Shown piece by piece: positions 1-7,650 of a DNA stretch of 64,000 bases (the stretch's first letter is position 1; every line of letters starts with the position of its first letter). A program made the translations under genes and the position numbers. The notes beneath the pieces are model-generated. The model worked only from the letters and a program-made list of their open reading frames with translations. It was not told the origin of the DNA and made no database searches. The DNA lies in assembly GCF_008704795.1 (NCBI RefSeq), contig NZ_CP023690.1, forward strand, positions 2,924,501 to 2,988,500, read 5' to 3'. This DNA is from Streptomyces spectabilis (GTDB taxonomy: Bacteria > Actinomycetota > Actinomycetes > Streptomycetales > Streptomycetaceae).

Positions 1-120
1 CTTCCAGTGTTCGCCGATCCAGGTCTCCGCGTCTCCCTGAGTGGTGAACTCCTCCGGCTGCACGGCGGGCTGGACCTCCGTCCCGTCCGCCTTCTCGAAC
101 CGCCACGTCCATGCCGCCAT
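1..120 (-). CDS. Conserved hypothetical protein, N-terminal part (cut by window edge)
   Basis: The complementary strand reads from an ATG at 118-120 to the window edge without a stop: 40 codons starting MAAWTWRFEKADGTEV and rich in Trp and acidic residues. A GGAGG ribosome-binding site lies five bases upstream (126-130), which supports the start. It resembles a short conserved actinobacterial protein of unknown function; I cannot assign a role. It is divergent from cobU at 210, leaving about 90 bp for both promoters. The C-terminus is outside the window. Confidence 0.7.
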   Translation of the reverse strand, partial: MAAWTWRFEKADGTEVQPAVQPEEFTTQGDAETWIGEHWK

Positions 121-209
121 GTCAGCCTCCCGAGGTCCAGTGGTGTCCCGAAGCCGCTTGAAGCCTAGCCGGGCGCGCGGCGCGCGGGGCGACGCGGGAG
201 GATCTTCCT

Positions 210-1421
210 GTGGAACTGACTCTGCTCGGCACCGGAGCCCCCGAGGGGCTGCCCCGCCCCGGCTGTCCCTGCGCCGCGTGCGCGACCGCGCTCGGCGACC
301 AGGCGCGGGCGGCCACGGCGCTGCTCGTGGACGGTGTGCTGCTGCTCGACCTGACCCCGGGCGCCGCGTTCGCCGCGGCCCGCGCCGGGCACTCGCTCGG
401 CGGGGTGCGCCAGGTGCTGCTCTCGCATCCGCACGACGGCCCCGCCGTGGAGGTGCCGGCCGGGCTTCCGCAGCCGGGCCGGGTGCCGGACGGCCGGGAG
501 CTGGCTTTGCTCACCGGGCACCGGGTGCGGGCCGTCGCGATGGACGCCCCCGGCACCGGCTACGAGGTGACGGGGCCGGACGGCGAGCGGCTGCTGTTTC
601 TGCCGCCCGGCTGCGCGCCCGCGGGGGTGGGTCCCGAGAACGGCGGCGGGCAGGCCGTCTACGACATGGTCGTGGCCGACGTGGTGGCCCGCCCGGACGG
701 GCTCGCGCGGCTGCGGGCGGCCGGGGCGGCGGGCCCGACCACGGACGTGATCGCCGTGCACATCGGCCACGACGTGCCGCCGGGCCCCGAGCTGGCCCGT
801 CGGCTCGCGGCGGCCGGGGCGCGGGCGGTGCCGGACGGCACGACCCTGGAGGTCGGCGCGTACGAGGACGTGCCGGACGTGCCGCGGCGCACCCTGGTCC
901 TCGGCGGCGCCCGCTCCGGCAAGTCGGTGGAGGCCGAGCGGCGTCTCGAGGCCTTCCCCGACGTGCTGTACGTGGCCACCGGCGGGTTGCGCGGCGGGGA
1001 CGCGGAGTGGGCGGATCGGGTGCGCACGCACCGCGAGCGGCGGCCGGGGTCCTGGCGCACCACGGAGACCTGCGACCTCGTGCCGCTGCTCGCCGAGTCC
1101 GGGCCGCCGCTGCTCATCGACTGTCTTTCGCTGTGGCTGACGCAGGCGATGGACGACGTGAACGCGTGGGACGACGCCGAGTGGGCGGGCGGCGGCGAGC
1201 GGGCGCTGCGCAAGCGGGTCACGGAGCTCACGGACGCGGTGCGGGCCGCGCGGCGCACGGTGGTCACGGTGTCGAACGAGGTCGGCTCCGGCATCGTCCC
1301 GGCGACCGCGTCGGGGCGCCGCTACCGCGACGAACTGGGCCGCCTGAACGCCGCGTTCGCCGCCGAGTGCGAGCACGTGCTGCTCGTGGTGGCGGGGCAG
1401 GCGCTGCCGCTGCGCGGCTGA
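210..1421 (+). CDS. cobU: CobU: adenosylcobinamide kinase / adenosylcobinamide-phosphate guanylyltransferase with N-terminal MBL-like domain
   Basis: GTG start with GGGAGGA at 196-202; 403 aa, about twice a bare CobU. From about residue 228 on it is CobU: P-loop GGARSGKS at 232-239, the RTHRERRPGSW stretch that matches the active-site-His segment of the family, and LIDCLSLWLTQ. It would phosphorylate adenosylcobinamide and load GMP on it for late cobalamin assembly in the cytoplasm. The first ~225 residues look like a PhnP-type metallo-beta-lactamase domain: LLGTGAPEGLP, a Cys-rich CPCAAC near 20-25, and SHPHDG at 72-77, where the usual HxHxDH is degraded. Whether that half binds metal or has activity is unclear. 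cobT follows at 2342, with a divergent methyltransferase between. Confidence 0.9.
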   Translation: MELTLLGTGAPEGLPRPGCPCAACATALGDQARAATALLVDGVLLLDLTPGAAFAAARAGHSLGGVRQVLLSHPHDGPAVEVPAGLPQPGRVPDGRELALLTGHRVRAVAMDAPGTGYEVTGPDGERLLFLPPGCAPAGVGPENGGGQAVYDMVVADVVARPDGLARLRAAGAAGPTTDVIAVHIGHDVPPGPELARRLAAAGARAVPDGTTLEVGAYEDVPDVPRRTLVLGGARSGKSVEAERRLEAFPDVLYVATGGLRGGDAEWADRVRTHRERRPGSWRTTETCDLVPLLAESGPPLLIDCLSLWLTQAMDDVNAWDDAEWAGGGERALRKRVTELTDAVRAARRTVVTVSNEVGSGIVPATASGRRYRDELGRLNAAFAAECEHVLLVVAGQALPLRG

Positions 1422-1428
1422 GGCGGGC

Positions 1429-2220
1429 TCAGACGTCGCTGTCGCGGCGGGCGATGACGCGGTAGGTGTTGCCGAAGCCGGTGCGGGTGAGCAGGGGCGC
1501 GAGCAGCTGGTCGAGGGCGTAGGCGAGCACGATCAGGGGTGCCGTCGCCCATCCGCACGCCCGGCGCGGCCCGGCGGCCCTCGGCAGCCAGCGGTCGGCG
1601 GCGAGGACGGCGGCGCCGGTCAGGTCGAGCGGCAGGTGCGGGGCGCGGCGTTCGACGTCGACGAGGGTGAAGCCGAGCTCGTCCAGGGTGCGGCGCAGCC
1701 GGCCGATGGGCAGCAGGCGCTCCCGCGGTGCGCGTGCGTGGGCGGGCCACCACGGGCCGAGGATCCGGGCGGAGCGGGACTCGGGGTCGGCCGCCTCGAT
1801 CACCAGGTGTCCGCCGGGGCGCAGGACGGTGCGGGCGGCGGCGAGCTCCGCCTCCGGGTCGGGGACGCACTCCAGGTGGTGGACCATGCTCACCGCGTCG
1901 TACCGGTCCGCGAGGCGGTCCGCGAGGTCCGGCAGGAGCCCTTGGTGGGCCTCCTCGATGTGCCCGGCGTCGCGGGCTTCCTCGACGGCGTCACCGGTGT
2001 CCGTGCCGTCGTACGCGGTGTACGGCAGGACGTCCTTGGCGGCGGCCGGGAGGCGGCCGTGTCCGGTGCCGACGTCGAGCCAGCTCTCGGGTTCGAGGTG
2101 CCGGGCGAGGGCGTGGGCCGTGGCGTGGTGGCGCCGGGTGGAGTGCCGGGCGCGCAGGACGCGCTCGACGGGGTCGTCGGTGGCCTGCTGACGGACGTAC
2201 GAGACAGGGCGATTCGACAC
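1429..2220 (-). CDS. Class I SAM-dependent methyltransferase
   Basis: 263 aa from a GTG start. The Rossmann SAM-binding motif LDVGTGHGRLP lies near residues 48-58, followed by the acidic strand-2 loop, an MVHHLECVPDP segment (post-motif II) and LRPGGHLVIEAADP (post-motif III), the pattern of the Methyltransf_11/12 families. The C-terminal third carries a hydrophobic patch (APLIVLAYALDQLLAPLL) that may contact membrane or a lipid-like substrate. The substrate is unknown. It ends 8 bases from the cobU stop (convergent) and is divergent from cobT. No Shine-Dalgarno is visible, but a TACGTT hexamer lies six bases before the GTG, suggesting a leaderless mRNA. Confidence 0.85.
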   Translation of the reverse strand: MSNRPVSYVRQQATDDPVERVLRARHSTRRHHATAHALARHLEPESWLDVGTGHGRLPAAAKDVLPYTAYDGTDTGDAVEEARDAGHIEEAHQGLLPDLADRLADRYDAVSMVHHLECVPDPEAELAAARTVLRPGGHLVIEAADPESRSARILGPWWPAHARAPRERLLPIGRLRRTLDELGFTLVDVERRAPHLPLDLTGAAVLAADRWLPRAAGPRRACGWATAPLIVLAYALDQLLAPLLTRTGFGNTYRVIARRDSDV

Positions 2221-2226
2221 AAACGG

Positions 2227-2232
2227 AACGTA
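2227..2232 (-). promoter_or_regulatory. Putative -10 element of leaderless methyltransferase gene
   Basis: On the minus strand TACGTT (a TANNNT hexamer) is followed by six bases and then the GTG start at 2220. With no ribosome-binding site in the gap, transcription is predicted to begin at or next to the start codon. No convincing -35 is seen. Confidence 0.4.
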
Positions 2233-2328
2233 AGGGATCTGTGGTGGCGGGGCAACGACGTCGGGGGGCCGGTGTCACCGGTGGCGGACCGGCCCGGGGC
2301 CGTTCGCGCGCCTGTCACCGCCCGCCGG

Positions 2329-2334
2329 TACTGT
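2329..2334 (+). promoter_or_regulatory. Putative -10 element of leaderless cobT
   Basis: TACTGT lies seven bases before the cobT ATG at 2342 and no Shine-Dalgarno is present, the arrangement expected for a leaderless actinobacterial transcript. Confidence 0.4.
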
Positions 2335-2341
2335 TCGCCGA

Positions 2342-3388
2342 ATGAGCTCGCTGATTCTCGACGACTTCACCGACCTGATCGAGCGGCCCGACGGCGGGGT
2401 GCGCCGCGACGCCGAGGAGCGCAGGGAGCGGCAGAGCGTGCCGCCCGGCTCCCTCGGCCGCCTGGACGAGCTCGCCGAGTGGCTGTCGGCGGCGCAGGGG
2501 TCCGTGCCGGTCAAGCCGATCGACCGGCCGCGGGCGCTGCTCTTCGCCGGTGACCACGGCGTCGCCGAGCTCGGCGTGTCGGCCCGGCCCCCGGGCGGCG
2601 CCGCGGACCTCGTGCGGTCCGTCCTGTCCGGGGCGGCGCCGGCGGCCGTGCTCGCGCGGCGCCTCGACGTGCCCGTGCGGGTGGTCGACCTGGCCCTGGA
2701 CTGCGACCCGGACGAGCTGCCCGCCGAGGTCGCGGGCCACCGGGTGCGGCGCGGCTCGGGCCGCATCGACATCGAGGACGCGCTGACCGCGGACGAGGCC
2801 GAGCGCGCGGTGCGCGCGGGCATCGCGCTCGCCGACGAGGAGGCCGACTCGGGCACCGACCTGGTCGTGCTCGGCGACGTCAGCGTCGGCGGTACGACAC
2901 CCGCGGCGACGCTGATCGCGGCCCTCTGCGGCACCGACGCGTCGGTGGTGACCGGCCGCGGCGGGCAGCCGATCGACGACCTGGCGTGGATGCGCAAGTG
3001 CGCGGCGGTCCGGGACTCCCTGCGGCGCGCGCGGCCGGTGCTCGGCGACCAGCTGGAGCTGCTCGCGGCGGTGGGCGGGGCCGACGTCGCGGCCATGACC
3101 GGGTTCCTGCTCCAGTCCGCGGTGCGGCGCACGCCCGTGGTCCTGGACGGCGTGGTGGCCGCCGCGGCGGCCCTGGTGGCCCAGCGGGTCGCCTTCCGGG
3201 CGCCGGACTGGTGGCTGGCCGGGCACGACAGCGGGGAGCCCGCGCAGGCCAAGGCGCTCGACCGAATGGCCCTCGAGCCGCTGCTCAGCCACGGGGTGAA
3301 GGTCGGCGAAGGCGTGGGGGCGCTGCTCGCGGTGCCGCTGCTGCGGTCGGCCGCGGCACTCGCGGCGGAGCTTCCCGTGGCCGAGTAG
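2342..3388 (+). CDS. cobT: CobT: nicotinate-nucleotide--dimethylbenzimidazole phosphoribosyltransferase
   Basis: 348 aa, the normal family length. CobT transfers phosphoribose from nicotinate mononucleotide to dimethylbenzimidazole to give alpha-ribazole phosphate for the lower ligand of B12. Family hallmarks seen: PPGSLGRLDELAEWL near residues 35-50, LFAGDHGVAELGV near 67-79, GDVSVGGTTPAATLIAAL, MTGFLLQSAVRRTPVVLDG, and the C-terminal VGEGVGA with the predicted catalytic Glu at about 323 (commonly GEGTGA). It lies between cobU and cobS, which use its product, though each has separate transcription signals. The start is set by the -10-like hexamer seven bases upstream. Confidence 0.95.
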   Translation: MSSLILDDFTDLIERPDGGVRRDAEERRERQSVPPGSLGRLDELAEWLSAAQGSVPVKPIDRPRALLFAGDHGVAELGVSARPPGGAADLVRSVLSGAAPAAVLARRLDVPVRVVDLALDCDPDELPAEVAGHRVRRGSGRIDIEDALTADEAERAVRAGIALADEEADSGTDLVVLGDVSVGGTTPAATLIAALCGTDASVVTGRGGQPIDDLAWMRKCAAVRDSLRRARPVLGDQLELLAAVGGADVAAMTGFLLQSAVRRTPVVLDGVVAAAAALVAQRVAFRAPDWWLAGHDSGEPAQAKALDRMALEPLLSHGVKVGEGVGALLAVPLLRSAAALAAELPVAE

Positions 3389-3458
3389 CCGCGGCCCGCC
3401 TCGGCGCGTGGGCCCCCTGGGCGCGGCCCGTGACGGCATATCACATCACACCGCCCCA

Positions 3459-3464
3459 TAAGAT
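3459..3464 (+). promoter_or_regulatory. Putative -10 element (TAAGAT) for the 3473 gene
   Basis: TAAGAT is eight bases from the ATG at 3473, in a locally AT-rich stretch, with no ribosome-binding site between. This suggests a leaderless or very short-leader transcript starting the 3473-5940 pair. Confidence 0.45.
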
Positions 3465-3472
3465 CCCTTTTC

Positions 3473-5239
3473 ATGGGAGATGAACGGCCGAAGGAAGAGC
3501 AGCGCAGGACATCCACCCCGGCCTCCCGGAGAGCCGCGGCGGGCGCCGTCTGGTATCTGCGGGCCGTCGCGTTCGTCAACTTCCTCAGTGCCGTCTGGGT
3601 CTCCCTGGGGCAGGACCTCAGACGGCACAACACGGAGAACTACTTCACCCCGTACATGCTCACCGCGGGGTTCGCCTCCGGTGTGTTCACCGCGTTCCTG
3701 GCGGTCACGATGCGCCGCCGCAAACGGGCCTCCTGGATCCTCAACTCCGTGCTGAGCGGCCTGTTCCTGCTGCTCTTCGCGGTGGCGATGTTCTTCCCCG
3801 AGATCCGGCAGTACGCGCAGAACTGGATCTCGCTCGTCCTCACCGCGGGCTTCGTCGTCGCGCTGCTCGTCGGCCGCCGCGAGTTCTACGCCAAGGGCGA
3901 CCGGTCGAACCCCAAGCTGGCGGCCGCCGTCGCCGTCGGCGGGCTGCTCGCGGCCTCGCTGCTCGCCGCGCTCCTGGTGACCGTCACCAACCACGCCCAC
4001 GACGACTACCGCTCGACGTTCCTCGACCGCTGGCGCTACGGCACGATGCGCCTGGTGTCGCTCGCCGCCGACGACTCCCGGTTCGCGGGCATCTCGACGC
4101 CCGGCTGGGTCAACGTCACCATCAACGTCCTGAGCACGCTGCTGCTCATCGCCGTCCTGTACGCGGCCTTCCGCTCGCGGCGGGCCGTCGACCCGCTCAG
4201 CGAGGACGACGAGGCACGCCTGCGCGCCCTGCTCGACAAGCACGGCGAGCGCGACTCGCTCGGCTACTTCGCGCTGCGCCGCGAGAAGAGCGCCGTCTGG
4301 TCGCCGAGCGGCAAGGCAGCGGTCACCTACCGGGTGGTCGGCGGCGTCTCGCTGGCCTCCGGCGACCCGATCGGCGACCCCGAGGCCTGGCCGGGGGCCA
4401 TCGAGCCGTGGCTCGCCGAGGCGCGCGAGCACGGCTGGACCCCGGCGGTGATGGGCGCGAGCGAGGAGGCGGGCACGGTCTACGCCCGGCACGGCCTCGA
4501 CGCCCTGGAGCTCGGCGACGAGGCCATCGTCGAGATCGCCGACTTCACCCTGGAGGGCCGGGCCATGCGCACGGTCCGCCAGGCCTACAACCGGGTCAAG
4601 CGCGCCGGGTACGAGGTGCGCGTCCGGCGCCACGCGGACATCCCCGAGGAGGAGCTGGCCCACCTCCTCGAACGCGCCGACGACTGGCGCGACGGCGCCA
4701 CCGAGCGCGGCTTCTCCATGGCGCTCGGCCGCCTCGGCGACCCGGCCGACGGCCAGTGCGTGATGCTGGAGTGCACCGACGACAAGGGCGACCTGCGGGC
4801 GGTGCTCTCCTTCGTCCCCTGGGGGCCGCACGGGCTCTCGCTCGACCTGATGCGCCGTGACCGGGACTCCGACAACGGCCTGATGGAGTACATGGTCATC
4901 GAGCTGCTCCAGCGCGCGGCGGAGATCCAGATCACGCAGGTGTCGCTGAACTTCGCGATGTTCAGATCAGTCTTCGAGCGTGGCTCGCGGCTCGGTGCGG
5001 GCCCGGTGCTCCGGCTGTGGCGCTCCCTGCTCAGCTTCTTCTCCCGGTGGTGGCAGATCGAGTCGCTGTACCGCGCCAACGCCAAGTACCGGCCCATCTG
5101 GGAGCCGCGTTTCCTGCTCTTCGAGAAGAGCGCGGACCTGCCGCGCATCGGTGTCGCGTCCGCCCGCGCCGAAGGCTTCCTGGAGGCTCCGGGCCTGCCG
5201 AAATGGCTGCACCGCACACACTTGGAGTCCCGAAGATGA
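3473..5239 (+). CDS. Phosphatidylglycerol lysyltransferase-like membrane protein (MprF/LysX C-terminal type, DUF2156)
   Basis: 588 aa. The N-terminal ~240 residues hold about six hydrophobic segments (for example WILNSVLSGLFLLLFAVAMF, VALLVG, AVAVGGLLAASLLAALLV, VTINVLSTLLLIAVLYAAF). After a charged linker comes a soluble double-GNAT-like domain typical of aminoacyl-tRNA:phosphatidylglycerol transferases: SPSGKAAVTYRVVGGVSLASG, a FTLEGRAMRTVRQAYNRVKRAG segment, and GLMEYMVIELLQRA..ITQVSLNFAMF. Such enzymes move Lys or Ala from tRNA to phosphatidylglycerol, lowering surface charge; the amino acid used here cannot be told. Its stop overlaps the next gene's ATG (ATGA), implying translational coupling. 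Confidence 0.85.
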   Translation: MGDERPKEEQRRTSTPASRRAAAGAVWYLRAVAFVNFLSAVWVSLGQDLRRHNTENYFTPYMLTAGFASGVFTAFLAVTMRRRKRASWILNSVLSGLFLLLFAVAMFFPEIRQYAQNWISLVLTAGFVVALLVGRREFYAKGDRSNPKLAAAVAVGGLLAASLLAALLVTVTNHAHDDYRSTFLDRWRYGTMRLVSLAADDSRFAGISTPGWVNVTINVLSTLLLIAVLYAAFRSRRAVDPLSEDDEARLRALLDKHGERDSLGYFALRREKSAVWSPSGKAAVTYRVVGGVSLASGDPIGDPEAWPGAIEPWLAEAREHGWTPAVMGASEEAGTVYARHGLDALELGDEAIVEIADFTLEGRAMRTVRQAYNRVKRAGYEVRVRRHADIPEEELAHLLERADDWRDGATERGFSMALGRLGDPADGQCVMLECTDDKGDLRAVLSFVPWGPHGLSLDLMRRDRDSDNGLMEYMVIELLQRAAEIQITQVSLNFAMFRSVFERGSRLGAGPVLRLWRSLLSFFSRWWQIESLYRANAKYRPIWEPRFLLFEKSADLPRIGVASARAEGFLEAPGLPKWLHRTHLESRR

Positions 5240-5940
5240 GCACCCTGTCCCGGCTGACCCGTGCCGAGTGGGGCGACCTGTACTCCACCGTGCGCGGCGG
5301 GCTCGTCGCCCGGCGCTGGCTCGCGATCCCGATGACGCTCGGCGCCGTCTGTCTGACCGGGGCCTTCCAGTACGTGCAGAACCAGCCCTGGGGCTACCAG
5401 TTCGTGCAGAACATCGGCTCCGTGCGGGCCGAGGACCCGCTGTGGCTCGCGCTGATCCGCACCCCGCTCTCGCTCTTCGTCCCCGCGCTCGACCTGCCGG
5501 TGTGGGGCGCGCTCGCGCAGATCCTGCTGGTGTTCGGCATCGCCGAGATCTGCGTCGGCTGGTGGCGCACGCTGCTCATCGGGTACGCGGCGACGCTCGC
5601 GGGCACCCTCTACGCGCGCGTGGGCATCGCCGTCGGCCCCGACAGCTGGTTCGGCCTGCCCGCGTCCGACGCGCACGTCATCGACACCGGCCCGTCGGCG
5701 GCGGTCGTCGGGCTCGCGGTGTTCGTGTGCTGGCGCTACCGGGCGTACGCGACCGGCGCCCTGGTGATCGTCCTGATGGTGGTCGAGGTCCTGGTCAAGA
5801 ACAACCTCGCGGGCAAGGAGCACCTGGCGGCCATCGCGGGCGTCCTGGTCGTGTGCGCGGCGGCCACGGCGGTACGTCACGTCCGGCGCCGCGGCGCCGG
5901 ACGCGGCTCCGGGTCCGGCCTGCCGCCGATGACGTCCTGA
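5236..5940 (+). CDS. Integral membrane protein, rhomboid-like fold, function unknown
   Basis: 234 aa from the ATG at 5236, which overlaps the upstream stop by four bases. The protein has about six hydrophobic segments (LAIPMTLGAVCLTGAF, SLFVPALDLPVWGALAQILLVFGIAEICVG, LLIGYAATLAGTLYA, SAAVVGLAVFVCW, TGALVIVLMVVEVLV, HLAAIAGVLVVCAAATAV) and an Arg-rich tail. The small intramembrane arrangement recalls rhomboid-family proteins, but I see no clear GxSG/His dyad, so it is probably not a protease. Tight coupling to the MprF-like gene suggests the two work together in the membrane. Its last 64 bases overlap the 3' end of the convergent gene at 5877. Confidence 0.75.
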   Translation: MSTLSRLTRAEWGDLYSTVRGGLVARRWLAIPMTLGAVCLTGAFQYVQNQPWGYQFVQNIGSVRAEDPLWLALIRTPLSLFVPALDLPVWGALAQILLVFGIAEICVGWWRTLLIGYAATLAGTLYARVGIAVGPDSWFGLPASDAHVIDTGPSAAVVGLAVFVCWRYRAYATGALVIVLMVVEVLVKNNLAGKEHLAAIAGVLVVCAAATAVRHVRRRGAGRGSGSGLPPMTS

Positions 5941-6644
5941 AGCCAGCGGCGCTTGGCCGTCCAGCGGCGGTCGTGGCGGAAGGCGCGCAGGCCCGCCCGG
6001 GCCCGGACGCGCGGCCGGTCGCGGTAGAACCGCCGTGCCCAGGCCGAGCCCGGCCGGGCGAGACGGATCGCCCCGACGAGCGCCACGAACGGCACCACCA
6101 TGCCGATCAGAGCCGTGCGCAGCTTGCCCTTGAGCATCGCGATGAGCGCGAAGCCGCAGTTCACGGCGATGTTCAGGGCGAAGGCGAAGCGGTTGTGCCG
6201 CTCGGTCACGGAGAGCTCGTTCACGCCGAACGGCGTGAATCCGGTGAGGATCAGGACCACCAGGGCCGCGGTGAGGATCACCACCTCCACGCTCTTGCGG
6301 CCCTGCTCGCTCCAGTACACGTCGTCCAGGTGCAGGATCAGCGCGAACTCGTCGAGGACCAGGCCCGCGCCGACGCCGAAGATCACGGCCGCGCACATCG
6401 AGCCGAAGCTGTGCCGTCCGGTGGCCACCGCCCAGAAGCCGCCCACCAGCATCAGGAAGATGCCCGGGACGACGTGGTGGATGTGCACGTCACCCGTCGT
6501 AATGTTCCGGAACGGGCCCTTCCCGGCGCGGATGAGGCGGGTGATGGTGCGCGTGACGAGGAAGCAGCCCACGAACGAGACGAGCGCGAGCAGCAGGGGC
6601 AGCTTCCCCGGCTCCACGACGTTCCGGTACCACCAGCCGTCCAT
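5877..6644 (-). CDS. Conserved integral membrane protein of actinomycetes, function unknown
   Basis: 255 aa starting MDGWWYRNVVEPGKLP. Several hydrophobic helices are visible (LPLLLALVSFVGCFLVT, VPGIFLMLVGGFWAVA, AVIFGVGAGLVLDEFALIL, VVILTAALVVLILTG, IGMVVPFVALVGAI) and a conserved-looking DVHIHHVVPG segment whose three histidines could bind metal. The C-terminal ~60 residues are very basic (RRFYRDRPRVRARAG). I do not recognise a named function. The start fits CAAGAT, six bases, ATG, one of the window's recurrent leaderless start patterns. It overlaps the convergent 5236 gene by 64 bases, so the two mRNAs have complementary 3' ends. Confidence 0.75.
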   Translation of the reverse strand: MDGWWYRNVVEPGKLPLLLALVSFVGCFLVTRTITRLIRAGKGPFRNITTGDVHIHHVVPGIFLMLVGGFWAVATGRHSFGSMCAAVIFGVGAGLVLDEFALILHLDDVYWSEQGRKSVEVVILTAALVVLILTGFTPFGVNELSVTERHNRFAFALNIAVNCGFALIAMLKGKLRTALIGMVVPFVALVGAIRLARPGSAWARRFYRDRPRVRARAGLRAFRHDRRWTAKRRWLQDVIGGRPDPEPRPAPRRRT

Positions 6645-6731
6645 GGGCCCATCTTGCGGTTCGCCGCCGTCGCGCGCAGGCCGGGATGCCCGGCCGAGCG
6701 GGGCGGCGGCGGACCGCCCCGACCTGCCGGG

Positions 6732-6737
6732 TAACCT
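6732..6737 (+). promoter_or_regulatory. Putative -10 element of leaderless cobS
   Basis: TAACCT lies exactly six bases before the cobS ATG (6744), with no Shine-Dalgarno in the gap. Confidence 0.45.
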
Positions 6738-6743
6738 CGCCCA

Positions 6744-7547
6744 ATGCCCAGACCCACCCCCGCCGACGGCCTCCGCTTCGCCTTCGGGACGCTCACCGCG
6801 CTGCCCGTGCGCGTGCGCCGGTGGGACCGCGAGGCCGCCCGTGCGGGCATGCTGTGCGCGCCGGTCGCGGGGCTCGTGCTCGGCCTGCTCGCGGGGGGCC
6901 TCGGGGCGGCCTTGCTCGCCCTCGGCGCGAGCCCGCTGCTGGCCGCGGTGGCCGCGGTCGCCGTGCCCGCCGCGGGCACCCGGGGGCTGCACCTCGACGG
7001 TCTCGCCGACACCGCCGACGGCCTCGGCAGCGGCAAGCCCGCCGCCGACGCGCTGCGGATCATGAAGCAGTCCGACATCGGCCCGTTCGGCGTGATCACG
7101 CTGGTCCTGGCCCTGTTCGCGCAGGTCGCGGCCCTCGCCGAGCTGTACGACGAGAGCTGGGCGCGGGGTGCCTGCGGCGCCGCCGTGGCCGCCACGGCCG
7201 CCCGGCTCGCGCTCACCCTCGCCGCCCGCGCCGCCGTGCCGCCCGCCCGGCCCGAGGGTCTCGGCGCGGCCGTCGCGGGCACGGTGCCCGTGCGCGCGGC
7301 CCTCGCCGTGCTCGTGGTGACCACCGCCGCGGCCGCCGCCGCGGGCGCGGCCACGGGCTCCGACACCGTGGTGTCGGCCCTCCGGAACGCGGCGGCCGTG
7401 CTGCTGGCCTGTGCCGCCGCCGAGGGCCTGCTGCGGCACTGCGTGCGCCGCTTCGGCGGCGTCACCGGCGACGTCTTCGGAGGACTCGCCGAGACCGCCG
7501 CCACGGCAGGCCTGCTTGTGCTCGCCCTCGGCCAGCACGCACAGTGA
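6744..7547 (+). CDS. cobS: CobS: adenosylcobinamide-GDP ribazoletransferase
   Basis: 267 aa membrane protein, usual length. CobS joins adenosylcobinamide-GDP (made by CobU) and alpha-ribazole (from CobT's product) to form the cobalamin nucleotide loop. Signature seen: GLHLDGLADTADGLGSGK near residues 82-99, followed by IMKQSDIGPFGVITLVLAL near 108-126, preceded by hydrophobic helices (PVAGLVLGLLAGGLGAALLAL). The Asp-rich HLDGLADTADG motif is the metal/phosphate site of the family. The C-terminus ends VRRFGGVTGDVFGGLAETAATAGLLVLAL. The start is supported by the -10-like hexamer upstream. Confidence 0.95.
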   Translation: MPRPTPADGLRFAFGTLTALPVRVRRWDREAARAGMLCAPVAGLVLGLLAGGLGAALLALGASPLLAAVAAVAVPAAGTRGLHLDGLADTADGLGSGKPAADALRIMKQSDIGPFGVITLVLALFAQVAALAELYDESWARGACGAAVAATAARLALTLAARAAVPPARPEGLGAAVAGTVPVRAALAVLVVTTAAAAAAGAATGSDTVVSALRNAAAVLLACAAAEGLLRHCVRRFGGVTGDVFGGLAETAATAGLLVLALGQHAQ

Positions 7548-7650
7548 GGCGCACCGCATTGCTTACGGGCGTAGGCTCGCGACGGGCTTACCACCCCAAA
7601 GCCCGCAAGAACTCAATGAAAACCTCCTATGAAAGAGGGACTTCAGCACC

